A stretch of 40,724 nt of DNA from NCBI GenBank assembly GCA_003221195.1, contig QHQO01000161.1:1-40724 (forward strand), read 5' to 3'. Source of the stretch: Verrucomicrobiota bacterium. GTDB lineage: Bacteria; Verrucomicrobiota; Verrucomicrobiia; Chthoniobacterales; UBA10450. Position 1 is the first letter of the stretch. Each line of letters begins with the position of its first letter. A program made the position numbers and the translations under genes. This document shows, in pieces, positions 26,661 to 35,688 of this stretch. The notes below the pieces were generated by a model. It did not search any database. It was given only the letters and a program-made list of their open reading frames with translations, and was not told the DNA's origin.

Positions 26661-28615
26661 TAGCCTAGCGGAAGCCAGTTCCCCGGCTGCGGCGGCAGTT
26701 TGACGCCGTTAAGTGAGAGATAAGTGTACTCCTGCAAAAGACGCTCGTAATCATCCAATAGCCTCATGGCATCGTTAGGCTTAAGGCGATCGGTTTTGAT
26801 GGCATCGTCGACCTGTGTCTTGAGTAGCCGCATCAACTCGATTTTGTCCCACTGCGTCATGGCCAGAACTTCGCCGATGGTACTGCCACCGATCACTTCT
26901 TCGATGTACCAGCCGGACTCCTCATCGGGATCGAGAAAAATATGCACCTCGGTTACTCGGCCAAACAAATTGTGCAGGTCACCCATGATGTCCTGATACG
27001 CGCCGACCATGAACACGCCGAGGTAATACATCTCGCCCGGCACAATGCGATGCAGCGGGATCGTATCACGCACATCCTGTAAATCGGTGAACTTCGAGAC
27101 CTTTCCGTCGGAATCGCACGTGATGTCAACAATCATTCCGTGACGATCGGGCGGCGTGTTAAGCCGATGGATCGGCATGATCGGAAACAATTGACCAAGC
27201 GCCCAGTGATCGAGCAGCGATTGAAAAACCGAGAAATTGCAGATGTACTGGTCACCGAGGGTCGTCTCGAGCTGCTTGACTTCTTCGGGAATGAAACGCA
27301 AGCCGCGATGCATGTTCACAATCTGCTGTGCCAGCTGCCAGTAGATGGTGTCGATCTTTGCTTTTGATTCGAGATCGAGCAGACCAAATTCGAATGTCTG
27401 TTGCGCTTCCTCCTTGATCTGCCGGATGTCGTGCAAGCTCTCAATGCGATTGCCGCGCTTAAGCCGTTGTTTCACATCGAGGATATCGCCCACCAGCTTG
27501 TGATCTTTCTCGCTCGCGGTGACGCGCAACTTCGGCGCCGTTTTCTCGATCGAACTAAACGCTTCCATCACCAGCACGGAATGATGCGCTACGATCGCGC
27601 GACCCCCTTCACTCACAATCGCCGGATGCGGAACGCCTTCCGAATCGCAAACATCCATGATATTCCACACGACGTCGTTGGCGTATTCCTGGAGAGAATA
27701 ATTTGCCGAACTATCGAAGTCGCTACGCGAGCCGTCGTAATCGACGCCGAGCCCGCCGCCGACATCCAAATATCCGAGTTCATGCCCAAGCTTCGCAATC
27801 TTTGCATAATAACGGGCCGCTTCGCGGACCGCGCGCTTGATGATTGAAATATCCGGAACCTGCGACCCAACGTGGAAGTGAATGAGTTTGAGGCAATGCG
27901 CCAGGCCTGCGGCCTTTAGCATTTCGCTCGCGGCAATGAGACTTGTGGTATCGAGACCGAACTTCGCGTTCTCGCCCCCGCTCGGCGCCCATTTGCCCGC
28001 GCCTTTGCTGTAAAGGCGGACGCGAATGCCGATGTGCGGTTCGACGCCGACTTCCTTTGCCGCGCGGATCGTTTGCTCAAGCTCTTCGAGTTTCTCAGCA
28101 ACGATGACCACTTTCTTGCCGAGCTTGCAGCCAAGCAGCGCGATGCGGACGAACGCCGCGTCTTTGTAGCCATTGCAAATGATGAGACTTTCGGGGTCCT
28201 GGTGCATCGCCAGCGCAGCGACCAGTTCCGGCTTGCTTCCGGCTTCGAGACCGAAGTGAAATTGCTGGCCGGCATCGACAATTTCTTCGATAACTTCCCG
28301 CAATTGATTGACCTTGATCGGAAAAACGCCGCGATATTCATTTTTGTAGCCAAACTCCGTGATCGCGTTTTGGAATGCGCGATTAACCGTTTCGACACGG
28401 TGGCGGAGCAGATCCTGAAATCGGATGACGAGCGGGAAACTTAAACCGCGATTGCGTGCTTCATTTACGACTTCCAGGATGTCGATGGTGCCACCGTTTT
28501 GCTGCAAAGGCTGCGCGACGACGTTGCCTGTTGCGTTGATAGTAAAATATCCCCCGCCCCAACCGTCGACATTATAAGTCGCGATCGCTGCATCAACGTC
28601 CCATTCGTTTTTCAT
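26660..28615 (-). CDS. speA: biosynthetic arginine decarboxylase
   Basis: VDGWGGGYFTINATGNVVAQP...PIKVNQLREVIEEIVDAGQQFHFGLEAGSKPELVAAL...YLDVGGGLGVDYDGS. Start placed at MKNEWDVDAAIATYNVDGWG. Confidence 0.94.
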   Translation of the reverse strand: MKNEWDVDAAIATYNVDGWGGGYFTINATGNVVAQPLQQNGGTIDILEVVNEARNRGLSFPLVIRFQDLLRHRVETVNRAFQNAITEFGYKNEYRGVFPIKVNQLREVIEEIVDAGQQFHFGLEAGSKPELVAALAMHQDPESLIICNGYKDAAFVRIALLGCKLGKKVVIVAEKLEELEQTIRAAKEVGVEPHIGIRVRLYSKGAGKWAPSGGENAKFGLDTTSLIAASEMLKAAGLAHCLKLIHFHVGSQVPDISIIKRAVREAARYYAKIAKLGHELGYLDVGGGLGVDYDGSRSDFDSSANYSLQEYANDVVWNIMDVCDSEGVPHPAIVSEGGRAIVAHHSVLVMEAFSSIEKTAPKLRVTASEKDHKLVGDILDVKQRLKRGNRIESLHDIRQIKEEAQQTFEFGLLDLESKAKIDTIYWQLAQQIVNMHRGLRFIPEEVKQLETTLGDQYICNFSVFQSLLDHWALGQLFPIMPIHRLNTPPDRHGMIVDITCDSDGKVSKFTDLQDVRDTIPLHRIVPGEMYYLGVFMVGAYQDIMGDLHNLFGRVTEVHIFLDPDEESGWYIEEVIGGSTIGEVLAMTQWDKIELMRLLKTQVDDAIKTDRLKPNDAMRLLDDYERLLQEYTYLSLNGVKLPPQPGNWLPLG

Positions 28616-28798
28616 TTGGCCAAAGCGCGCAGGGGATGAATGCCGTAAAACGCACAATGATTCAGCCTGCCTAACATGCAAGCGAGTAGGTCCAAAAATC
28701 TCATGCGGCTCACGTGTTGCCACGTATCGCATGAAAAGAATGCGACCCATGCGATGCACGTCGCTTGTTTTTCGTTTCCCTGCGGATAACGTTCGCTG

Positions 28799-29269
28799 GT
28801 GAACAAAACGGTGATCGAAGTGCAGGTGCGCGCGGTTTTGCCGACAAGCGGCGGGTGTGCCGTGTTCCTCGGCAACAACGACAAAGTCTTCATCATTTAT
28901 GTCGATCAAACCGTGGGCAGCGCGATTACGATGTTCATGCGCCAGATTACCAAGGAGCGTCCGCTCACTCACGATCTGATGGCGCATTTACTGACTGCTC
29001 TGGGCGCAAAGGTCGAGCGAGTCATCATCAATGACCTAAAAAATGCCACCTACTACGCGCGAGTCATCATTCGCGTCCAAAATGAATTACATCAAAAAAA
29101 GATTATCGAGCTCGACGGGCGCCCGAGTGACTGCATCGCGATGGCCACTCAGCAAAAGGCACCCATCTATGTGAGTCAGGACGTCTGGGACGAAGTGGAC
29201 GATATGAGCGATGTCTTGCGCAAGATGGAGGAAGAAGGTCTGAAGCCGGATCCCGAGGCGGAAGAGTAA
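28799..29269 (+). CDS. bifunctional nuclease domain (DUF151) protein
   Basis: VQVRAVLPTSGGCAVFLGNNDKVFIIYVDQTVGSAI...LGAKVERVIINDLKNATYYARVIIRVQNELHQKKIIELDGRPSDCIAMA. Confidence 0.9.
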   Translation: MNKTVIEVQVRAVLPTSGGCAVFLGNNDKVFIIYVDQTVGSAITMFMRQITKERPLTHDLMAHLLTALGAKVERVIINDLKNATYYARVIIRVQNELHQKKIIELDGRPSDCIAMATQQKAPIYVSQDVWDEVDDMSDVLRKMEEEGLKPDPEAEE

Positions 29270-29357
29270 AAAGTTAAAAAAATTCCGCATCCATCGCTCG
29301 GACGCCGTTCCCGTATTAACTTTGTAACTCTTTTAACTTTTTAACTTTTATTGGGCT

Positions 29358-31124
29358 TCAGCCCAAAAGATCGCCGTAACGCTTGTCCGCTAATTCGAGG
29401 CACCGCGCCAGAATCTCCGAGGAAGTATTCAGCTTGAGTGTTTCCTCGACCAGCTCGCGGCATTCAGGAAGAGCCAGACTTTGCACCGCGCGTTTCACTC
29501 GCGGAACCGACGTCGCCCCCGCGCTCAGTTCATCCATGCCAAGACCGAGCAAAAGCGGAACGAGCGCGACGTCTCCGGCCATTTCTCCGCAAACACCCAC
29601 CCAGATGTGATGCGCATGCGCCGCTTCGGCGATCATTTTTAACAAACGCAGTATTGCCGGATGCGTAGGCTCATAAAGGTGTGCGATCTTTTCGTTCACT
29701 CGGTCGACTGCGAGCGTATACTGGATCAGATCGTTGGTTCCGATGCTGAAGAAATCGACCTCGGTTGCGAGGACATTGGCGCAGATGGCTGCGCTTGGGA
29801 TTTCAATCATCGCGCCAACCTCGATCTCTTCGTCCAAAGGAACGCCCGACCGGCGCAACTCTTGATGGCACTCAGCGAGGACGGCCTTGGCACCTCGCAA
29901 TTCCTCCAGACGCGAGATCATGGGAAACATGATTTTTATGTTCCCGACAGCGCTGGCACGGAGAATAGCGCGCAACTGCGTTTTAAAAATGTCTATGTTC
30001 TCGAGACAAAGACGAATAGCACGCCAGCCAAGGAAAGGATTTAACTCGTCAGTGATATCCACCGTACCAGGAGCCAGTTTGTCGCCGCCTAGATCAAATG
30101 TTCGGATAATTAGCGGATCAGGCCGGACGCGCTCTGCTACTTTCCGATAGGTTTCGAATTGTTCGTCCTCTGTAGGCAGGGTAGTACGATTCAAATAAAG
30201 GAATTCCGTGCGATAAAGTCCGATGCCCTCTGCGCCATTGGCTGCGACGGCCTCGACGTCTTCCGGGAGTTCAATGTTTGCGGAGAGCACAATGTGACGA
30301 CCATCGCGCGTGGTTGATCTTGTCGTGCGCAGTTCTTTGAGTTGTGCCACAACCCTGGCCCTTCTTGATTCAAGCTCTGCGTAGTGCCCGATCGTTTCCG
30401 GTGCCGGATTGACAATTAGCAGGCCATCACTCCCATCGACCAGCACGTGTTGGCCAGTCTCGAGCTTCGCGGTAATATCGTGCAATCCGACGACCGCCGG
30501 GATGTTAAGAGAGCGCGCCAGAATCGCCGCGTGCGATGTGCGGCTACCCAGATCGGTCGCGATCCCGAGCACGTTTGCGCGGTTCATGCTTGCCGTGTCC
30601 GAAGGAGTAAGATTATGCGCAACGAGAATGTGCGACTCGCTCAGGGCAAGAAACGTCTTGGGAGCTTTGCCCTGCAGATTGCGAACCACGCGTTTTGTCA
30701 CGTCCTGAATATCGAGCGCACGTTCTCGAAGGTAAGGATCGTCGATCTTATTCAGAGTCTCAGCGTAACGTGTGGCAACTTCCTGGAAGACCCACTCGAC
30801 ATTGCAAAGTTCGGTTTCCAGCTTCCGCAGCACTTCGTCGATCAGCGTCCGATCCTCGACGACAAGTAGATGCGCATCGAAAATGGCTGCATCCTTTGCT
30901 CCAATGGATTCCGCAATGCGCTGCTGCATTTCCAGAATCTGCATGCGCGTTTGAATAAGCGCGGTCTCAAACCGCCCGATCTCGTCCGGAACCTGGGAGG
31001 GCGCGATCCGGTACCGCGGAACATCATCCAAGTCATCGCGCACGACATGGATCTTGCCGCAGGCCATTCCGGGCGAAACGCCTGCTCCTTCAAACCGGAT
31101 TTCCTGACGCTCGCCGCCGCTCAT
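29358..31124 (-). CDS. ptsI: PTS enzyme I (phosphoenolpyruvate-protein phosphotransferase)
   Basis: GVSPGMACGKIHV...VLGIATDLGSRTSHAAILARSLNIPAVVGL...GAEGIGLYRTEFLY...FSIGTNDLIQYTLAVDRVN...VCGEMAGD. Confidence 0.96.
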   Translation of the reverse strand: MSGGERQEIRFEGAGVSPGMACGKIHVVRDDLDDVPRYRIAPSQVPDEIGRFETALIQTRMQILEMQQRIAESIGAKDAAIFDAHLLVVEDRTLIDEVLRKLETELCNVEWVFQEVATRYAETLNKIDDPYLRERALDIQDVTKRVVRNLQGKAPKTFLALSESHILVAHNLTPSDTASMNRANVLGIATDLGSRTSHAAILARSLNIPAVVGLHDITAKLETGQHVLVDGSDGLLIVNPAPETIGHYAELESRRARVVAQLKELRTTRSTTRDGRHIVLSANIELPEDVEAVAANGAEGIGLYRTEFLYLNRTTLPTEDEQFETYRKVAERVRPDPLIIRTFDLGGDKLAPGTVDITDELNPFLGWRAIRLCLENIDIFKTQLRAILRASAVGNIKIMFPMISRLEELRGAKAVLAECHQELRRSGVPLDEEIEVGAMIEIPSAAICANVLATEVDFFSIGTNDLIQYTLAVDRVNEKIAHLYEPTHPAILRLLKMIAEAAHAHHIWVGVCGEMAGDVALVPLLLGLGMDELSAGATSVPRVKRAVQSLALPECRELVEETLKLNTSSEILARCLELADKRYGDLLG

Positions 31125-31237
31125 GCACCTGCCAGAGTAAAGCAGATGTCAAACAATGCGAGAGCCTCTTCGTAGACCTTAAGGAGACAGCGCCGCCCGG
31201 AGGGCTTTCGGGGTTGTTGCAGCGCGGCGAGCTTACC

Positions 31238-31549
31238 TTACTCCTCGTTAAAACCCGCCTTGATCAAGGCCTCGAGTTCTTCCATCGCCTTGTCAGCGTC
31301 GGGGCCTTCGCAGCGGATGTGAAGCTTTGATCCCTGGCCAGCGGCCAACATCATCAAGCCCATGATGCTTTTCCCATTTACTTCTTCCCCTTCCTTGGAA
31401 ACCCAGATTTCCGAGCGATGACGACTCGCAATCCGCACAAACATGGCCGCTGGCCGCGCGTGAAGCCCCAGCCGATTGGTAATCGGAATCTCTTTTTCGA
31501 CCTTTTGGGCAGCTGCGGAGCGGCCGGTTTTTCTATACAGCAAGCCCAT
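31238..31549 (-). CDS. ptsH: HPr phosphocarrier protein
   Basis: ITNRLGLHARPAAMFV (phospho-His site) and EEVNGKSIMGLMMLAAGQGSKL (regulatory Ser site). Confidence 0.95.
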   Translation of the reverse strand: MGLLYRKTGRSAAAQKVEKEIPITNRLGLHARPAAMFVRIASRHRSEIWVSKEGEEVNGKSIMGLMMLAAGQGSKLHIRCEGPDADKAMEELEALIKAGFNEE

Positions 31550-32577
31550 TACACTGCTCCCTTCCCTGCTGCGCCGGAGTCATGCGAAGGCGGGCGCTCC
31601 ATCAAACTGAGCAGTCTAGCGTTAAAATCGACTGCACTGTTTTGTCCGAGACCCTTCAATTTTTCGTCCATCGCCGCGACCTCGATCAGGCGCGCCATAT
31701 CGCGACCGGGCCTTACCGGAATGGTCACATGCGGCACCGGAAGCCCGAGGATTTCATAGAATTCCCGATCCAGCCCGATCCGATCGACCTCGTCCACGTC
31801 TTGCCAATCCTTCAGCGTGACCACGAGGTCGAGGCGCTTCTCGATTCGAATGCTGCCAATGCCGAAAACCTTCGCCACATCAATAATGCCAATGCCGCGC
31901 ACTTCCATGTGATTACGAGTCAATTCGGGCGCTGTCGCCATGAGCTCGCGGCCTTCGAGCGAAGTGATCCGGGTCACGTCGTCGGCCACGAGGCTGTAAC
32001 CGCGCTCGATCAACCCCAAGACGCATTCGCTCTTGCCGATTCCGCTCGCACCGCGGATCAAAACGCCCACACCCAGGATGTCCACCATGCTGCCGAACTC
32101 CGTTACCGTCGGGGAAAAATCCATCTCTAGAGCAATTGTCGCCGCGTTAATGAACTTCATGGTAATCATCGGAGTGCGAAACACTGCGATTTTTGCCTCT
32201 GCCGTCACGCCTAGCAACTCCGGCGCAAGACGAAACCCCCGCGACATGACCAGGCACGGAATTTTGCGCTCGCACAATTTTCGAAATCGTTTTACGCGCA
32301 ACTTCGAAGGCAAACTTTTGAGATAGGAATGCTCGGCTGCACCCAGCACCTGCACACGTTTCTCAGCGAAATAAGTATAGAAGCCCGACAGAGCAAGGCC
32401 GGGGCGGTTGATAGTGGGCTCGCGAATTTTGCGATGGAACCCCACCTGCGGCCCCTCTAGTTTCATCTGCAGCTTTTGAGCGTGCGAGTTGTAAAAGCTC
32501 TCGACCGTAACAACCGGGACGCTTTTCTGTCGATCGCTTGGAGATGTGATCGTCTGGGTGCCGAGTTGTTCCGCCAT
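31549..32577 (-). CDS. hprK: HPr kinase/phosphorylase
   Basis: GVLIRGASGIGKSECVLGLIERGYSLVADDVTRI...MEVRGIGIIDVAKVFGIGSIR. Confidence 0.95.
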   Translation of the reverse strand: MAEQLGTQTITSPSDRQKSVPVVTVESFYNSHAQKLQMKLEGPQVGFHRKIREPTINRPGLALSGFYTYFAEKRVQVLGAAEHSYLKSLPSKLRVKRFRKLCERKIPCLVMSRGFRLAPELLGVTAEAKIAVFRTPMITMKFINAATIALEMDFSPTVTEFGSMVDILGVGVLIRGASGIGKSECVLGLIERGYSLVADDVTRITSLEGRELMATAPELTRNHMEVRGIGIIDVAKVFGIGSIRIEKRLDLVVTLKDWQDVDEVDRIGLDREFYEILGLPVPHVTIPVRPGRDMARLIEVAAMDEKLKGLGQNSAVDFNARLLSLMERPPSHDSGAAGKGAV

Positions 32578-32679
32578 GAGGATTAACTTCTAGCGTGGAT
32601 ACGGAGCGATTTCCAATATGCGTCGCAGCACAGACTCGCTGCTGCATGCAAGGATGCCAAGATCCGAGCGAACTCTCTA

Positions 32680-33021
32680 TTAGCGTTTCTCCTGATCTTG
32701 ATAGCGGATCACTTTCGCCTTTTCGAGCGTGACGAGACCGCCGCCCATCATTTCATCGAGCACTGGCAGGAATGCATTTACCTTTTCTTCAGTATCTACG
32801 ATTTCGATCACCATTGGAAGATCCATGGATAAGCGAAGGATCTTGGCAGTGTGCAAGTGACTTGATTTTCCAAAACCCATTGGCCCGCGCAACACGGTTG
32901 CGCCTGCCAGTTGCAGTTCGCGTGCTTTCAAGACAATCGCCTCGTACAGCGGTCGGTGCTGATAACGATCACTTTCACCGATAAAAATCCGCAGGAGGAC
33001 AGCGTCTTCTGGAAGGTGCAT
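32680..33021 (-). CDS. DUF190 family protein
   Basis: LRIFIGESDRYQHRPLYEAIVLKARELQLAGATVLRGPMGFGKSSHLHTAKILRLSMDLPMVIEIVDTEEKVNAFLPVLDEM. Confidence 0.9.
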   Translation of the reverse strand: MHLPEDAVLLRIFIGESDRYQHRPLYEAIVLKARELQLAGATVLRGPMGFGKSSHLHTAKILRLSMDLPMVIEIVDTEEKVNAFLPVLDEMMGGGLVTLEKAKVIRYQDQEKR

Positions 33022-33030
33022 GGCTTGTTT

Positions 33031-33420
33031 CTATTTCGGCAATAGTGCAAGAGCAAGAATGCGTCCAAGCCATACCGCTGCGACGCAGCAAGCGAATGAG
33101 AGCGCCATGTTCAGGCAGGCCCTGAACCAATCTCCGTCCCGAGCGAGGTCGAGCGTTTGTAAGCTGAATGATGAAAACGTAGTGAAACCTCCACACACGC
33201 CGATCATGAAGAATTGACGAAGCCGCGGTGACACAAGAAGCGGCCCTTCCGGATCCGTAAATGCGGCAAAGAACCCGATAGCGAAGGATCCCGTGACGTT
33301 CACGACGAGCGTTCCCAGAGGGAAAAGCTCCCCGGCCGTTTCAGCAACAAACCCCGATGCCCAGAATCGCACTCCAGTCCCAAGTGCACCGCCTAGCATC
33401 ACCAAAATGTAATTGAGCAT
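33031..33420 (-). CDS. crcB: fluoride channel CrcB/FluC
   Basis: MLNYILVMLGGALGTGVRFW...LFPLGTLVVNVTGSFAIGFFAAF...FFMIGVCGGFTTFSSFSLQTL. Confidence 0.95.
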   Translation of the reverse strand: MLNYILVMLGGALGTGVRFWASGFVAETAGELFPLGTLVVNVTGSFAIGFFAAFTDPEGPLLVSPRLRQFFMIGVCGGFTTFSSFSLQTLDLARDGDWFRACLNMALSFACCVAAVWLGRILALALLPK

Positions 33421-33426
33421 TAAAAA

Positions 33427-33503
33427 ACTCCTTCCGTTTGGAAGGAGTCATTAGCTCACGCGGTTTTCCCAGCCTTCAGCGGGGACGGCAAACTCCATTG
33501 CCT
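33427..33503 (-). ncRNA. fluoride riboswitch-like leader with overlapping terminator/SD hairpin
   Basis: Minus strand: AGGCAATGGAGTTTGCC...AAAACCGCGTGAGCTAATGACTCCTTCC AAAC GGAAGGAGTTTTTTAATG; pseudoknot GGAGT/ACTCC; immediately upstream of crcB. Confidence 0.85.
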
Positions 33504-33583
33504 TGAACACACTCTACCGAACGTTCGTTTCGGGTCAACCGGACGTCCTTAGGATTCCTCTGCTTCCGCTGGAAGGACAGAAA

Positions 33584-34369
33584 TTACATCTTGAAGCGCT
33601 CGCCGAGGTAAAGCTGACGGCTGATGGGATCATCGATGAGAAAATCCTTTGTGCCTTCGCTCTCGACGCGGCCATCGAAAATCAAATACGCGCGGTCGAC
33701 GATAGAAAGAGTCTCGCGCACATTGTGATCGGTGATCATGATCGCAAGGCCCGATTTGCGCAGGTTTACGATAATTTGCTGCACATCGTAGACGGCGATG
33801 GGATCCACGCCGCTGAACGGCTCATCGAGCATCAACAATTTCGGCTGCGTGACGAGCGAACGCGCAATTGTTAATCGACGTTTCTCTCCGCCGCTCAACG
33901 TAAGCGCTATATTTTTGGCGATCCGCTCAATGCCAAACTGATGCAGCAGTTGATCGCAACGGTTGCGCCGTTCGGCCTTGCTTAGGGGCAGCGTTTCCAA
34001 AATGGCGAGGATGTTTTGTTCAACTGTCATCTTCCGGAAGATCGATTCTTCCTGCGGTAAATAGCCCATGCCAAGTCGCGCGCGCTTGTACATCGGATAG
34101 TCAGTGACGTCGGTGTCCGAAAAAATCACCCGACCGCTGTTTGGCCTGATCAGGCCAACGATCATGTAAAAACTCGTAGTCTTACCTGCTCCATTCGGTC
34201 CGAGTAGTCCCACAATTTCGCTAGCTCCAACATGCATGTTGATTCCGTCGACAACCGCTCGGCCTCCGTAAATCTTAACCAGTTGGTCGGTACTCAGTAC
34301 GGTCTCCGCTTTCGTTGTGGCCGGCGACGGAGCTTTCGGAGTCGAAACAGGCGCAGCTTGGCTAATCAT
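33584..34369 (-). CDS. lptB: LPS export ABC transporter ATP-binding protein
   Basis: LVKIYGGRAVVDGINMHVGASEIVGLLGPNGAGKTTSFYMIVGLIRPNSG...LSGGEKRRLTIARSLVTQPKLLMLDEPFSGVDPIAV. Confidence 0.95.
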   Translation of the reverse strand: MISQAAPVSTPKAPSPATTKAETVLSTDQLVKIYGGRAVVDGINMHVGASEIVGLLGPNGAGKTTSFYMIVGLIRPNSGRVIFSDTDVTDYPMYKRARLGMGYLPQEESIFRKMTVEQNILAILETLPLSKAERRNRCDQLLHQFGIERIAKNIALTLSGGEKRRLTIARSLVTQPKLLMLDEPFSGVDPIAVYDVQQIIVNLRKSGLAIMITDHNVRETLSIVDRAYLIFDGRVESEGTKDFLIDDPISRQLYLGERFKM

Positions 34370-35088
34370 GGCTTTGGCAGAGACGGACCGGGTGACGCTT
34401 GCGCGGCGGGAGTTTGGGACGAATTCGCTTGTCCCTTTTTCTCTTCGTTCGGCTGCTGGACAATTTGAGTGCGACTGGGTCCATGCGTCCTTAGCTGACT
34501 GTTTTGACTAATGATCATGATCGTATCAGGGCTGGTCGCCACATGCAGGTTTTGTCCCTCTTGCACCCGCGGTGTTCCCACCAATTCAACATCGCCCGTC
34601 GTAGCTGTATAGGTGGCTTTATCGGAGCGGCCAACAGCGCGCGTCGGCGGGCCGCCATTCGGATCGGGCCGGTCGCGCACAAGCCCAACACTCCCTTCTG
34701 CGACGGCTTTCTCCAAGCTCTGGTTTTGTCCCTTTGTAATGAACACTGTCAATTTGTCAGATTGAAGATTGAAACGCGGATCGACTACCTTCACACGGCC
34801 GCTAAAGATGCCCATGTTCTTGGTTGAATCAAAAAAAGCCTCGTCCGAATAGATTTCCGTTGTCGTCGGTTCATTGGGTTGCAGCCCAGTAGCGCTCGAG
34901 GCAAATAAGTTCGTGCCGGCCGATTTATCTTCTTTCTTTTTGTCCTTGTTTTTCGCTTTGTCTCTCGCTGGTTTCTCAGCCTTCTTGGCAGGCACGGGCG
35001 AGCCCGCTGGCGCAGCGGCAATCTGCTCAGCCGAGCGCGCCCCGATCGCGCATGCGATAAACAAGACTAACACCCCTAATTTTCTCAT
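34366..35088 (-). CDS. lptA: LptA/OstA-like periplasmic protein
   Basis: Signal peptide, Lys-rich linker, SDEAFFDSTKNMGIFSGRVKVVDPRFNLQSDKLTVFI; lies between lptB and lptC-like genes. Confidence 0.8.
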   Translation of the reverse strand: MRKLGVLVLFIACAIGARSAEQIAAAPAGSPVPAKKAEKPARDKAKNKDKKKEDKSAGTNLFASSATGLQPNEPTTTEIYSDEAFFDSTKNMGIFSGRVKVVDPRFNLQSDKLTVFITKGQNQSLEKAVAEGSVGLVRDRPDPNGGPPTRAVGRSDKATYTATTGDVELVGTPRVQEGQNLHVATSPDTIMIISQNSQLRTHGPSRTQIVQQPNEEKKGQANSSQTPAAQASPGPSLPKP

Positions 35089-35636
35089 TCGGTCGTGTTG
35101 GGTTTTGCCGTTAGATGAGATTTGTCAGTGATCACCATCTTTACATTTCCGCTCAATCGTCCGGTCTTCGAATTCGTGTCGAATTGCACCGAATCACCAG
35201 CGATGTTGAAATCCGACCGCTGAATGGTTGTGCGCTCCTGTGAGCTTAGAATCCGAGTCTTCAAATCCAGCACCGATGTGAGCATGTCGATTTGCAGGTC
35301 AGGCTGACTCTGCGGAGTGTAGGTTGTAATTTTAAGATGCTGAAAGCCTACGTGCTCCTGGTCAATCCGGTGAGCAGTCCCGGCTTCGAATTTTCCCCTT
35401 AAACGACCGTCACCATCGAAATCTGGCAATACAAGGCCCTTGGCTTCGTGCCCAATTGGCAGCGGAATGTTCGTCAAGCTCTGTTCCCCGGGAGACTCGC
35501 CCGCCGTCGCTGACATGCCCGCCTTCTTTTTACGACCTTTTGACTGACCTGATACTTGCGGCGCCGCTATTACAACGCACATCAACACCGACACTAACCA
35601 AAGCGACAAAACCCGGCGGAGATGAGAGCCGGTCAC
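35085..35636 (-). CDS. lptC: LptC-like LPS export protein
   Basis: N-terminal TM; HLKITTYTPQSQPDLQIDMLTSVLDLKTRILSSQERTTIQRSDFNIAGDSVQFDTNSKTGRLSGNVKMVI. Probable GTG start at 35636 preceded by GGAGGAG. Confidence 0.75.
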   Translation of the reverse strand: MTGSHLRRVLSLWLVSVLMCVVIAAPQVSGQSKGRKKKAGMSATAGESPGEQSLTNIPLPIGHEAKGLVLPDFDGDGRLRGKFEAGTAHRIDQEHVGFQHLKITTYTPQSQPDLQIDMLTSVLDLKTRILSSQERTTIQRSDFNIAGDSVQFDTNSKTGRLSGNVKMVITDKSHLTAKPNTTE

Positions 35637-35688
35637 TGGAATCTCCTCCTCCCTCGACGCAATATCCCTGTTACCCGGTCGATTGCGG

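Noticed and set aside
28616-28987. 124-residue N-terminal extension of arginine decarboxylase
   Set aside because: Overlaps the divergent DUF151 gene; SpeA homology begins around MKNEWDVDAAIATYNVDGWG.
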